Part shown: positions 35,301 to 45,590 of the stretch, piece by piece
Layout: each line of letters opens with the position of its first letter
Numbering within the stretch: position 1 is the stretch's first letter
Assembly: GCA_963921935.1 (NCBI GenBank)
Contig: OY998184.1
Location: 34,977,256 to 35,041,255, forward strand
Reading direction: 5' to 3'
Source of the DNA: Galeruca laticollis
Lineage: Eukaryota > Arthropoda > Insecta > Coleoptera > Chrysomelidae
DNA length: 64,000 nt
The notes under the pieces: model-generated
Seen by the model: the letters and a program-made list of their open reading frames with translations, nothing else
What the model was told of the DNA's origin: nothing
The model's database searches: none
Made by a program: the position numbers and the translations under genes

Positions 35301-37280
35301 AAACGATAGTTCAACTATATCAAATTCTTTACATTAAACACTTCTAGTTATTACTTTTCCACCCAACCCTATCTAATATGTGAGAAAAGTATTGGTTTAC
35401 CCCAAAAAAGTTGGAATTTTGGATTTTTTGTTTTTGTTTTCGTTTTTCAGCTAGAAAAACAAAAAAAACGGTTTTATAAAAAAAATCCTGTGTGTACGTC
35501 GCCGTCGTTGCCATCGGCCAATTTTCGTAACATGTCTTGTTAGCACGATACAGCCTCTGAAATTGAATAAGTCACCAATTTTATGATTGAATATTGTTCA
35601 GGACATCTCACAGATGAACCCTATTGATTTTCAGCTCATCAGAGCCAGTACAATGGGTATTGTAGTACCTGCAGTCATTTTTGGAGAAATTTCGGTTTGT
35701 TAGCACGATACAGTCTCCGGAGTGTATAGAAGTGACCAATTTTATGATTGGATATTGTTCAGGGCGTCACACAGATGACGACTATTGATTTTCAGCTCAC
35801 TGGATCCAGTACTACTGGTGTTGTGGTACTTGAAGTGCCACATTTTTCGTTATTTTTGGAGAAATTTCGGGTTTTTAGCATGATACAGTCTCTGGAGTGT
35901 ATACAAGTGGCCAATTTTATGATATAATACTGTACAGATGCGGAAAAGTTAGTTTGAATCTATTAAACCGTTTATTTTTAATAAGAAATGACTAGATTAA
36001 TAATATTCATTTCATTACACTCAGTATACCGCATGTTCAGTGTGCAGAAGGGTTCTATGTAACAAGTTTGGTATGACTGAGCTCAGAAAAATATGGGCTT
36101 TTGATTGTTTATATAAAAATATACCGTTTAAATTTAAAAAGAGTTCTTGATGACGTCATATCTGGTTAGATAGTGGGGTAAAAATTTATTTTTTTGGAAT
36201 ATCCAATAAAAAACAAAAATAAACATTGACCTGTCCGCGCTGATCTTCTGAAAATAGGTGACTCGTGAGATAATTGACCGTTTCCACACTTTATGTACGC
36301 ATCGTATAATATACAAATTTATACATTTAATTAGAAGAATATGCTTTTGCTTCCGATAAACTAGCTATTTTTTGCTCGTCCTTCTTCCTTGATTGGTGGC
36401 TCCTTGCTGTCAGCATTATCTTATCATTATAGTTGATTGATCCAACATAGTTTCAAATTCCAAGAGATTCCGACTGTTATTCCTGAAAATCATATGTAAA
36501 ACAAGGCCATTTACTAAAATTAATGTTCTAGAATTACTGCATTTTTTATTTTTAACTTTTAATTAGATGACATGTAATCTAGTGAGAGATAGTACTCATT
36601 TTTATTCAATATTCTTACCTTGAGCTCTTGTTTCGACACAACTATTTTCTATCATAATTTTCTGTATCAAATATTAAGTATTCGTAATTTTTTATTATCG
36701 TAGCCTCAATTCACCCAGAAGAAGTGTGTAATTGGTTTTGTAAATTGTGGTAGAACATGAATGTTAACATATTTTATAAATATTCCGGTTATAAATCTCA
36801 ACATTATCCTACAGTGATTTATAATGCCATTACCATTCGCGTTTATGTGAAAAATGACTGCTTTGGAAGAACAGCGACATCATTATCTTATTAGTTAAAA
36901 AAATCATTGTTTGGTAATACATTGTTAAAAGAAACTTTCTAAGTACAGATTCTCGATTATGATATAAATAAAATTCCTAATTGGTTATCAATTATAGTGG
37001 ACTCATTGAGGAAATAAATGCCTATGATAAAAAGACAATGGAACAAGAGCAGCATTTAATGGACTCAGATGTTGGAATGACTCCATCAAAATCAAAAATA
37101 AAAGATTATAAGAAAACTAGTCTTTTGAATAGTGTCGCAGTTTTTGAGGAATTTCTGAGAGCTCAAGAGAAGGAAAGAAACAGCAAGGAAAAAGAGAAAG
37201 GTATAAATGTCGAGTTTAATTAATTAATACATCTAATACAACATTTATTTTTGTTTTTAGAAATTTCAATGGATTTTTAG
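21622..37280 (+). CDS. Prim1: DNA primase small subunit (PRIM1), 7 exons, complete
   Basis: Catalytic subunit of the DNA polymerase alpha-primase complex; makes the RNA primers for replication in the nucleus. Exons: 21622-21724, 21778-22158, 26854-27004, 27086-27290, 32198-32403, 36998-37200, 37261-37280. All junctions are GT-AG and in phase, totalling 1269 nt (422 residues plus stop); family members are about 420. Landmarks: LLPLYYKRLFPYSQFYRWL at the N-terminus; SFTLLGDIYIRYQSF; the metal-binding FDIDMTDYDDVR with the two catalytic Asp; the zinc site CC...C..C in CCSGADVCSKCW; SGRRGIHCWISD across exons 2/3; FYPRLDINVTKGFNHLLKAPF..HPKTGKISVPF with the third Asp in exon 5; DYKKTSLLNSV near the end; C-terminus ..ISMDF. 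Introns 1, 3 and 6 are 53-81 nt; introns 2, 4 and 5 are each 4.6-4.9 kb and filled with TEs. No disabling change is seen. Confidence 0.95.
22440..22640 (-). pseudogene. LINE ORF1 fragment (RNA-binding domain type)
   Basis: The minus strand reads SRLVKVIFKNADDAKEVLNN then, after a stop, FKEIKMISDQRKQQRDYFKHINNRLN. This follows the '+VxFxxxxDAxxVL...IxxDxTxxQRxxxxxLxxEL' pattern of ORF1 proteins from CR1/Jockey-type LINEs. In primase intron 2; no further part recognised. Confidence 0.5.
22980..26600 (-). mobile_element. Jockey-like LINE relic in primase intron 2
   Basis: Antisense to the primase gene. ORF1 (about 26573-25710): LLQKGGKNHAFVLKGL..., then zinc knuckles CHICQLRGHATSNC and CANCNGYHPANAEIC, typical of Jockey-clade gag. 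ORF2: apurinic-type endonuclease with GDLNCKHPLWDS (about 25245-25210) and SDYNAVELEL (about 24990); reverse transcriptase with SYRPISLLNNIAKVMDKIV (about 24145-24085) and MYVDDT (about 23690) in the catalytic position; a C-terminal region with LKYLGYTVHNN and IIRPILIYA (23470-23290). Many frameshifts and stops; truncated at its 5' end within ORF1. Confidence 0.8.
27291..27998. other. intron 4 start, unassigned
   Basis: AT-rich intron sequence. Around 27427-27495 is a GC-richer patch with inverted words (GAGAGGTC / GTCCTCTC, TCCGATCCCGGAC). No coding signal. Confidence 0.4.
27999..28360 (-). pseudogene. RTE-type LINE endonuclease C-terminal relic
   Basis: The minus strand reads IDYVLCAKQHMVQDVTVLNSFDIGSDHQMVRSK from about 28355, the conserved end of RTE-clade endonucleases (IDYIL...VQDVTVLN.FNTGSDHRLVRAK). 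After a stop the linker LSYDELKEIFNVFRTAVEKNL...LEEVTRDRQ continues to 27999. No RT follows. Confidence 0.6.
28456..28732 (+). pseudogene. IS630-like DDE transposase C-terminal relic
   Basis: MTVFHLLSYNYELKPIEEMCAEVKTFIAEYSTTYKFADLKNLFNESL resembles the third-acidic-residue region of IS630/Tc1-type transposases ('V.RLPPYHCELNPIE..WA.VK....NTT+K..D+..L..EA'). Then TVEKW and, in the next frame, a GDEVGNEGYGSISASSF tail. The catalytic half upstream is missing. Confidence 0.55.
28733..29661. other. AT-rich intron sequence with a (TA)n microsatellite
   Basis: No coding potential seen. An uninterrupted (TA)n tract occupies about 29320-29367. Confidence 0.6.
29662..31380 (-). mobile_element. Jockey/I-type LINE, 5'-truncated, in primase intron 4
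   Basis: Minus strand: WKEARVVPVFKSGDKCLINNYRPISILSNFSKLFEMVV (about 31150-31025), VIYTDFSKAFDRMDHGILIEKL (about 30890-30825), SGVLQGSNLGPLLFLLFINDL with TYADDLK (30712-30610), VKDLGVIFDSKLRFTEHI (about 30412-30358), then a C-terminal domain to 29781. The 3' end reads GGGCAATAAAGGC followed by a (TTA)n tail (plus strand TAA repeat at 29670-29691), the usual end of such LINEs. The endonuclease and ORF1 are missing; several stops. Confidence 0.8.
31570..31985 (-). pseudogene. IS630/Tc1-superfamily transposase relic
   Basis: Minus strand: RLHVEYCTIILAK...FLPNIWFPDESHVSFSGHFN (first Asp in 'PDESH') then, in a shifted frame, QVIVWCAASGNEILAPHFFEDQEGHNVTVNQEIYR. This is the 'FSDEAHF.LNG...VTVWCA....IIGPYFFE...G..VTVNG.RY' pattern of a common insect IS630-like transposase. 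The second and third catalytic acidic residues are missing. Confidence 0.65.
32731..32800. mobile_element. possible hAT-type element terminus
   Basis: CAGGGGCTCCCAACCGGTGGGTCGC followed by GACCCACTAGTGGGTC-like inverted words, the look of the left end of ZBED/hAT-derived short elements. The matching right end and 8-bp duplication were not found. Confidence 0.35.
33065..33830 (+). repeat. ~172-bp minisatellite, array 1 (about 4.5 units)
   Basis: Units start at GTTAGCAC: 33065, 33237, 33407 (GTTAACAC), 33580, 33755; periods 172, 170, 173, 175. Each carries CCTCCGGAGT, CCAATTTTATGATTG, TGATTTTCAGCTCAC and GTACTTGAAGTAC words. A roughly 170-bp leader (from about 32880) precedes it, shared with array 2. 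Confidence 0.85.
33975..34860 (+). pseudogene. mariner/IS630-like transposase relic in primase intron 5
   Basis: Fragments in order: a start-like MPRRFYQQ, then ISVDEKDDILIRVSKNPDLSMPQQSIF (about 34140-34215, helix-turn-helix linker type), and at the end CQWIGRESDFCWSLRSSDLNPLDFSI (about 34555-34632), the 'RSPDLNPLDFF' box with the last catalytic Asp, then MKEIVDKEIIDF. Many stops. It lies just after minisatellite array 1. Confidence 0.55.
35278..36306. mobile_element. non-autonomous mariner-like element carrying minisatellite array 2
   Basis: Termini are inverted: TACAATGTGTTCATAAAGTGTGGAAACG at the left and the reverse complement of TACGATGCGTACATAAAGTGTGGAAACG at the right, 25 of 28 identical, flanked by TA at 35276-35277 and 36307-36308. 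Inside are the leader shared with array 1 (from about 35365) and about 2.5 units of the 172-bp repeat (units at 35539, 35699 and about 35873). No transposase is encoded. Confidence 0.75.
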
Positions 37281-38280
37281 TGTGAAATGGACTAGTTTGT
37301 ATTGATCTGACGTCATTTCTTTTAACATTATTCTCCAATTGTTCAATTAATTTATAATTTTTTATTTACATTTTTGTATTTCTATTTGTAAATAATATAT
37401 AAAATAGAACCATATATTTCTAATATATCTTGTTACTAACTGGGTGTGATCAAGGGATATTATTAGTTTTTTATACAAGGCTAAAAAAATTGAGAACTAA
37501 TAACGTCATTACATACAGGGTGATCCATTTAAGGAAGTTGATTCATTTTAAAGTAGAGTTTTGAATCACCTTGTACATAAAAATCATGTCATCCACAAAA
37601 TGTTGAAAATTTATAGACAATACTAAACAAATTTTTACCAAACAAACCAATTACCTATTTATAAAGATACAGGGTATCAAATCGGACCCTGTTCCGTAAT
37701 AAAATTGTCATATCTTGTAAGACACTCGATGTAAGTAAAACCCAATATTAAGAGAAACACAGGGGGAGCTTTATTGAAAATAAGGAACTATTGGCGTACG
37801 AATTTGAATTCACCCTCAAATTCTTCCTGTAACCATTACTTTTCTTCACCCCGTATATCAAACGTTACACATTCCATATACATCATGAATTAAAATATCA
37901 TTCTTCTTATCTATTCAATATTTCCGTCGCTACGCCAATATCCATTTTAACGTCCCTTTTTCATGAAAACAAATAATTTCTGCATTAAAATTATTTCATA
38001 ATATCCATTCAACACTTCAAAGCTCCCAAATATGAATTTTAAACTTATCGCTCCAGACAAAAACTATCTTAAAAGCTTTCCTTATCTATAATGAAAATAA
38101 CAGAATGATAAAAAAGCGACCCATGCAACACTCAACTCAACCGCCGTTTATGACGGTTAAAGTTTAAAATCTCATCACCCATTGGCCAATTTCCCACATG
38201 AATTCCCTTACTCTCACCCACCCTGAACAACCCAACTTTCCTTGACTTCTCATCCGTTCATAGTACAAAATGGTACTTAC
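37281..38280. other. 3' flank of the primase gene
   Basis: 3' UTR and intergenic DNA. A weak 75-bp inverted-terminus candidate (TACAGGGTGATCC / GAATCACCTTGTAC) lies at about 37514-37577. No gene seen. Confidence 0.4.
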
Positions 38281-38945
38281 TGGTGATGAGCGATATATCG
38301 CTACCGGTGATTTAATCGCCGTTATTGAAAAATCTCTGATCGCTACAGTTGACTAAAATCGCAAATAACGGCGATTGACAGAAACAGCGATTTTTTAGTA
38401 TATGCGAAAAATCGTCATCTAACATGCAACACAGCTACTCGCTTTCCATCACGTCCAGTGAAATAGAGCGAAATGCAACGTATTTTATTCCAAGCGTTCT
38501 CGACTCTTATCTTCACGCCCTTCACCCAATGAAGCCACTCACCCACGAAATTCTAATCCTCTAGAGAGGTCAGAGGAATATAAATTTCATTTTTCAAATC
38601 TATCTGCCGTTGCACAAGAAAAACTATATGCTCATTGTGAAAGGTTGTTTTCTAAAGCTGGCCAGGTCCTGAATGAACGTAGAACCCGATTAAGTGACAG
38701 AAAAACTCAAATTATTTGTAAATCCAAATTCTAAATATAGCAAATAAATGTCTTTTATAAGTGGCAAGTGAAATTAATATGCGGCAGCAAAATGAATCAC
38801 GCGAGAGCATAGCCGCGAAATGATGAAAACGATCGGCCTAGAGCGAAAAGCCGCGATCGCGATAACGCTTTTAAATCGCCGTTATTTAAAAATCGCGATC
38901 GCTGTTAACGGCGTTATGCAAATATCGCTGTTTAGCTCATCACTA
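38281..38945. mobile_element. hAT element, internally deleted, with 8-bp target duplication
   Basis: Inverted ends TGGTGATGAGC / TAGTGATGAGC. The flanks GTACTTAC (38273-38280) and GTACTCAC (38946-38953) agree at 7 of 8 positions, the hAT signature. Subterminal regions are rich in AATCGCCGTTA and CGATCGCG words. Inside, the plus strand at about 38626-38725 reads HCERLFSKAGQVLNERRTRLSDRK, the C-terminal dimerisation motif of hAT transposases; the rest of the gene is gone. Confidence 0.8.
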
Positions 38946-38953
38946 GTACTCAC

Positions 38954-39939
38954 GTTATAATAATTTGCTGGAATTCACCGGCATAAATTTGAAACATTAA
39001 GTAATTACTCTCAATAACGTGATAAGTAATGAATACTCCTTATAGCTATAGTGATATACAATCTTAATTGTTCAGCAAAAGAACAAGATGGATACTACAT
39101 TAAAATAAACTGAAGTAAAAGTGCAAACGAATTTAATTTATTCATCCATATAACTCATATACGTTAAAACACATTTTACCACGATGGTGGTTGGTTCTTC
39201 GTAGTCAACAAAAAGTGAACAACCCTCCCGCATTTTGCGACACCGCTAAAATAAAGCGGGATCGCGAAACAATCGGTTTAACCGGAAATAGATGTTCGAA
39301 TAATGTTATAGATAAATGGCGCATATCTCGAACTGTGGCAAATTTATATCAAGTTTATTTATAATGTTTATTTGGAGCTCCCAAAGAATAACTATGGAAA
39401 TTTATTATTGCGGACATAATTTTGATTTGTTAAATGGGGGTTTGGACTTTTTTTTAATAATTTTATATCTGAAACTTTGTATAATACTAAACACTTTGGC
39501 ATATTTTTTCATTAAAATACGTTGAAGTTTATTAGAAATATGTTAATTAAAATTTATAATGACGTCACTAAGGGTTTAATAGGTATCAAAACAATTGAGA
39601 AGATTCGGTTGTATTTCGGAACAGCCCTGGCTGAAGTCGATCGGTAAAGAAGAACACGAAGCTTTGGTAATCATCCGAGGCTACGCTCAGACAGCTGTCA
39701 TAAGTAAACATAATCTAATCCGCTTTGCGATTGTTCAAGCAAGAATCAAGTTAGGTAGTTTCTGCATAATTTATCTGTATTTTTATCATTACGGAGCAAG
39801 GATATGTGAAAGTAAGATAATCTACCTGAAGTGGACAACGTAATGGTTTCAGAATAAATAGCCCAGAATGCTAATTTGATTAGCGCAGAAATTCGGGATG
39901 CTGAAGCTGCAAGGCAGGTAGATCAATTTAATTGCTATA
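38954..39939. other. unassigned AT-rich DNA
   Basis: No coding domain. It contains the left copy (39558-39576) of a 19-bp direct repeat whose other copy is at 42758-42776. Confidence 0.4.
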
Positions 39940-42670
39940 GGGGGAAGGGGGTAGATTCGGCCATAAAGTTCTTTCGGACACCGATAATATCTTGCTTACT
40001 TTTTAAAATTATCATTTCTGTTGTTGGTAGTACACACTTCCTTAGTTTGAAGCATTTTCTGCTGATGGTTGAACGTTTTAACTTATCATAGTGGAAAAGT
40101 TCATATTTTGTTACACCAAAGTAAGTTTTAAACTTTAACTCATTTATCTCATGGAAATGAAACTAAGGACACGATGTTTATGAATTTTAGCACTTTGTGA
40201 ATATAATTTTAATAAGTTTTCGATCTCATACGTTATTATAACATCAAAAATGGAGGAGGACATATTCTAATTAATAATAATTTGGAGTATGAGGTAGATT
40301 CGGTCACTTGTTGATGGGTTACATTCGGCAAGGGCCGAAACTATTTAACTATTTAAGTTCGTATGATGTGAATGTTTGCTTCATCTGTAACTTTTTGTTG
40401 CAGATGCACAGAAAGTACATTAAAAAACAAAAAGACCATCAATTAACGAAGATGATATGAAAAATGCAATTTTATAATCGATTCTGGGAAGGAAATGAGC
40501 GACAACGAAAAATGCAACGTTAAAATATTCATCCAAGTATATGGTGAAGCAAGAGAAAAAATTGGAAAAATATATAAAAACGTGTTCGGATTTAAACCAT
40601 GGATTGTCCTATAAAAACATACGAAAATTTGCATAACAGTATGCTAAGGCTTTACTCAATTGTAAATTTCCGGAAATATGGAATGAACGGTGTATGGCAG
40701 GTATAGAATGGCTCAAAAGTTTTATGAGCAGACATCCGACTCTAGCACCAAGGAAACTTGAGAATACAAGTTTGGCTCGTGCAAGGGCTTTTAATCCCCA
40801 CACTGAAAAGCAGTTTTTTGACAATTACGTTGGAGTGTTACTGCAAGAAATATATATAACATGAATGAATGTGTTGTCACTACAGTTTCAAAACTGTTGA
40901 GGTTGTGGGTACAAAGTGCAAACGCCAATTTGCATCAGCTGGTACTATTGTGGGAATAATTAATGCTATGGGTCAAGCACTACCATCGATCTACGTCTTC
41001 CCGCGAGTTAGAAATATGAACGATTACATAATTGATGCACCAGTGGAAAGTTTGGCTTTAGGAAATAAAAGTGGCTGTATGACAGAAGACTTATTTTAGA
41101 TGTATTAAAACATACCATTAAGCATACCAAGTTCAATAGACAATAAAATTCTTATACTACGGAACAACCACGATTCTCAAACCTCCGTACCAGCTATAGA
41201 ATATTCCCGTAATAATGGGATTGTTTCACTATCCAAACACTACCCACCGGATGCAGCCTTTAGATATTTGAATATGTTCATCATTTAAAACTAAAATCTG
41301 TATTTCCTTTGATGACTGGTTATTAGCGAACCCTGGAAAAACTATTTCTATTAGACATATCCCGTCGTTGACGAAAAAACATTTTCCTTAAAGAACGTAG
41401 TTAACGCCTTTAAAAATACTGATTTATCTTCTCTAAACATAAATTTTTCATTAATCAGACTTTAAACTAGCAATGTAACAGATAGACAAGAGCCATATTA
41501 ATCACAGAATGATTACACAAAAAAATGGGCAAACTAGTGAGGAAATTGAAAACGAGACAAACCAGCTCAACAATATTATTGACCAATGCAATGCACCATT
41601 GCACCGTCAATGAGTAAGGTTCATTCGGAAGTCAAACTATCTTCGATCGAATGTAATAGCGGTGCAGGGAATGGAGGCTCTCCCAAGGTTTTCAGCCATT
41701 AATAAATGAATCATCAGTGAGCAATGTAAATGGCTCGACACAAGTCAGACCATTTCCCAAATCACATATGAGGAAATCAAACTCGAAGAAAAGAAATGTT
41801 GGTAAATCTAGAATACACACAAACAGTAGCGAAAAAAAAGGATTGAATATATAGAAAGTTAACGGAGTATTAGGAAGAAGGCCGTGGAAGGTGGAAAAGG
41901 AAAAGCAATTATTCGAAAAGTCTTTGGTTCCCCAAAACCAGTTCCAAAAAAGAAACTAAAGAAAAGTTCATCATCATCATCATCATCTGCAAGTAGTAAT
42001 GCCTCAGTATTTCTCTACAAAGCTATAATGACTCTGATGAAGATGTAGATATTGACAGAGAAAATCTAACAGTAGGAGATTTTGTCTTGGTACAGTTTCC
42101 TCTAAAAGCAACAAAAACTTATTATTTGGGAGAAATAAAGGGAATCGGTCATTCTTCAAATTTGTAATATTTAAGAAGAGAAATTCGTCTACTTTCTATT
42201 TCCTCGCAGTTCCAGATATTAGAGACGTGGATTCAGAACATGTAACGTGTCCATCTTACAGAAACCCACTTTAACAGGAACAGTCATAACTCAATCTACT
42301 TACTAATTTAAATACAATTTTGGGACAATATTGGTGAAATAATAAACGACTTGATTATGTAATGTATATTAAGGGTTGAGAAAATGTTTTGTATTTGTTT
42401 TCTTGTTTCATGTTTGAAGTAAAGCAACCAATTATTTCACTTTTTATATGATTTCTGTAAATAAACGTACCTTGGCCGAAACTTCCCCACGGATTGGGTA
42501 CATTGGGACAGATTTTCCAAAAAATTAAAAACGCTATCGCTCTGACAGTTGTAAAGATGCATTACTGCATACAGATTAAAATTCTAATGGTAACCACTGA
42601 AAACTCCCTTCTGGTAATTTTTTTCTTCGAAATATTACCTATTTTTTTAAAAATGGCCGAAACTACCCCC
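39940..42670 (+). mobile_element. pogo/Tigger-like DNA transposon, degenerate
   Basis: The ends carry GGGGGTAGATTCGGCC (39947-39962) and its inverted counterpart GGCCGAAACTACCCCC (about 42655-42670); TA flanks both sides. Transposase fragments on the plus strand: WLKSFMSRHPTLAPRKLENTSLARARAFN (40709-40796); ALPSIYVFPRVRNM (about 40978-41019); ILILRNNHDSQTSVPAIEYSRNNGIV (about 41148-41225, 'DNHDSH' catalytic box with Asp changed to Asn); DDWLLANPGKTISIRHIPSLTKKHF; FVTDR-like tail. A C-terminal TVGDFVLVQFPLKATKTYYLGEIKG segment is at 42068-42145. Dead. Confidence 0.7.
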
Positions 42671-42962
42671 TATGCTATAATTACTACTGTTTTTAACAAA
42701 AAGTTATGTTAATGTCGGTGAGTACCAATCCTTGGTTACAAAACTAAAATTCCCATAAATGACGTCACTAAGGGTTCGCGGCAAATTCATTTTCAAACGA
42801 ATTTTTGATTTTACTACACATTGCTAAGTTCTGCTATTCACTGAGAATGCTTATTACATCATGGTAAACCGTATTTTCTAGCTAAATTTGTGAGTTATTG
42901 CAGTTTCACAATCCCCCATTAATTATTATAGCATGTATTTGAAAGAATAGAAATACAGTAGG

Positions 42963-45400
42963 ATTCCGCTAATCGGGCTGTGTGACAGTCCAGCGTTTGT
43001 TCCGGGCTCTAGCCATCAAATCCAATGGGTAGGGCCTTGACAGCACCGCTGCTGCCAGTCCACCCATTGTCCTGCACCTCCCTTGTATTCACCCCACGGT
43101 TTCGCACTGTACAGCATACTCTGCTCTACCGTCCTACCAATCATCCTCCTATTCCACTCTCCCGGCCTTTTCACATTACACATCAATCTCCCCCGCCATG
43201 CTAGGTGGCTATCCAGCCACATCCCTAGGTATTTCACAGACTCCTCCATACGAATTCTCATACCCTTCATCATCACCCCACACCGCTCAATCTTCCTACA
43301 CATCCTCTTCGCCTTTCTTTCTACCTCCGCCTCTCCATTTACCAAATAAGTTGGAATTATCATTTTTAATGTTGGTCTTCTAACAAATAGCACTAAATCT
43401 CGTCAATTAATTTTTTAAAATCATTATCTTTTGGCAATAAGCTCATATCCACACTTAATCTCTTTAAGCTGAAGGTGCACTTATTTTTAAATGAGGCTTC
43501 TAACATTTTCCTACTGAATGATTTGAAGTTTTTAATTGCTTTGATTTCAATATAAAAAAAATCATTCTCTTAAAATTACCAGAGCAATGAATGATGTATT
43601 TTATTAGAAGCTTTATGAATTCAAATCAAATTAATTAAATAATTAAAATGATCAATGCCGTGTCATTTATTCTGAATATAACTAAAGGACGTTGGAAATT
43701 TAAATGATGTAAAATTAAAAATGAGAAAGACAATTATAAAATATTTAAAATCAAAAAAAGTAAAATTTTTAAGAATTGTTTTAGGTATTACTAAACCCCT
43801 TCCTTATTATCGTTTACAGTAATTTTTAGTTTAATATCAACGAAAGAATGTGTTAAACATATCTAAGTCTTTTTAATTTCTCTGTTATATCTATAAAAAG
43901 ATTTTAAAAAATCAGTAAAAAATTCTTTAAACTTGATAAAATTAAAGTATAGTTTATTGTTGATTAACCAGGTATGGTTTAAAATACGCGCCAAACGTAA
44001 GATGCAAGCGCACCGCATCGAAATGCGTAAATCTATTATTCTTTTCTCCTCGAAAATAAAAAAAAATTAATGCAGTAATAAAACAGGTTGGCTAGCATCT
44101 CTCAATATTCTGCATTCTTCAATCCTTCGGTATGTTGTCATATTTGCCGGATGCTTCACATACTATCCCACAAAAATCATCAAACACACACTTTCAGAAC
44201 GTCGGTGCCAGAACCGAGCCCCGGAGCAATTTAGTCTCCATCTCATACATCCTCCCTCAATAGTCTACTATCATCCGTCCCGTCAGGTACTCTTCTACTA
44301 GGCTAATCAACCCCTCCCCTAAAGCCTCAGCAACGCGTTCAACACCGCCCGTTTACTGACACTGTTGAACGCGTTCCCGACGTCGAAGAACACGAGTATG
44401 GAAAATCGTAGAACGCGAGTAGGGCCAATCGTAGAACACGAGTAGAGCCAATCGAAGAAACCGAGTAGGGCCAATTTCTTGTTCCTTCAGCTGCCCTCCC
44501 TAGCCCTTTCCACGAAACCCATCACCCTGTCCAGCGCCGAGATACATGATTTCCCCTTCACAAACCCGTGCTGGTTTTTCCTAAAACCAGCACCTATCCC
44601 ACGTCCTCAATCCTATCCTTTATTATTCCCTATATCAATTTACGCATACCACTCGGCAGTCTGATGGGCCTGTAGTCCTCCGCCCGCTTCTCCTCATTAC
44701 CCGCCTTCCTCCCCTCACTTTCCACATCTTTCTGGGAACTTCCTACCTCAGCACCCTGTTGAATAGTTCCCAGAAGTACTCCCCATTGTCATCCAACATC
44801 CTCTTCACCACATCACCTCTCAGGCCGTCTATCGCTGGGACTTTCCTCACTTTAATGTTTTCCCCCCCTCTACTTTCCATTTCTCTACCGACGTAATGCC
44901 CCTCCCTTTCCACACCCCCTAGTTTCTTAGACTTCCTAAATCCTCTCCCCACTCCCACTTCTATCCTTGTGAACAATTTCCCTATAATCTCCTTTTCCCA
45001 ATTTTCCTCCAGCACCTCCTTCCTATTTCCACCCATCCTTTTCACACCACTATCTCATATGCCTTCCCACATGGGTTGTTTTCCTTCCCACAGTAGCTCT
45101 TCACACTTCCCTCTTTTCTACCTCTCCATCCAACGCTCCAGCTCCTTTTCCCTTTATCCATCCTCTTCCCCTCAACATTCGCCTTCGTTCTTTCTTACAG
45201 TCCCTCCATAGCGTCTTTATTTCCACATTTCACCAGTAGTTAGCCCTCTTCTCTTTTACAGCCCTGTATCACCCCATACAATTCATCTACCTCATGTCCA
45301 AGTCCCCTTTCTATCTCCTCTCTTACTTTCTTCCTCATACTCTACCTCGGCCTTCCTCCACCTCCATCCCATCTTTTCCAATGATTCCTTTCTCCCTTTC
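42963..45400 (-). mobile_element. R1-like LINE relic, minus strand, with an AT-rich interruption
   Basis: Minus-strand fragments: a pre-RT region (GGNRKEVLEENWEKE..., about 45030-44745, ending WELFNRVL), an RT piece FDVGNAFNSVS (about 44390-44355), KAWLKG-type sequence around 44580-44480, and the RT thumb VKYLGMWLDSHLAWRGRL (about 43240-43187) ending about 43016. GC content is higher than in the surroundings. The stretch 43394-44080 is AT-rich with no coding signal, probably another insertion. Three 23-bp tandem repeats occur at 44404-44472. Confidence 0.6.
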
Positions 45401-45590
45401 CTCGAAACAAATTTTATTGAAAGATTTCAGTTTTTTTTGGGTTGGATATTGTTTTAAATATATGTGTTAAGTAAAAATATTTGATTTAGTGTAAAATATT
45501 ATCTAAGTTCCATTATTATATTAGTCTAAGACATTTTAAACTTTTGTTGGGAGATACATTTTTCAATTTATGCTTTGGAGCGATAAATCT

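Noticed and set aside
36981..37223. Stand-alone 80-residue gene
   Set aside because: It is exon 6 of the primase gene with intron sequence at each end.
39316..39525. Hydrophobic 69-residue frame resembling a membrane peptide
   Set aside because: AT-rich sequence gives Phe/Ile/Leu-rich translations by chance; no gene context.
43083..43383. Plus-strand Pro/Ser-rich frames
   Set aside because: Antisense to the R1-like RT thumb region; low-complexity composition results from the GC-rich relic.
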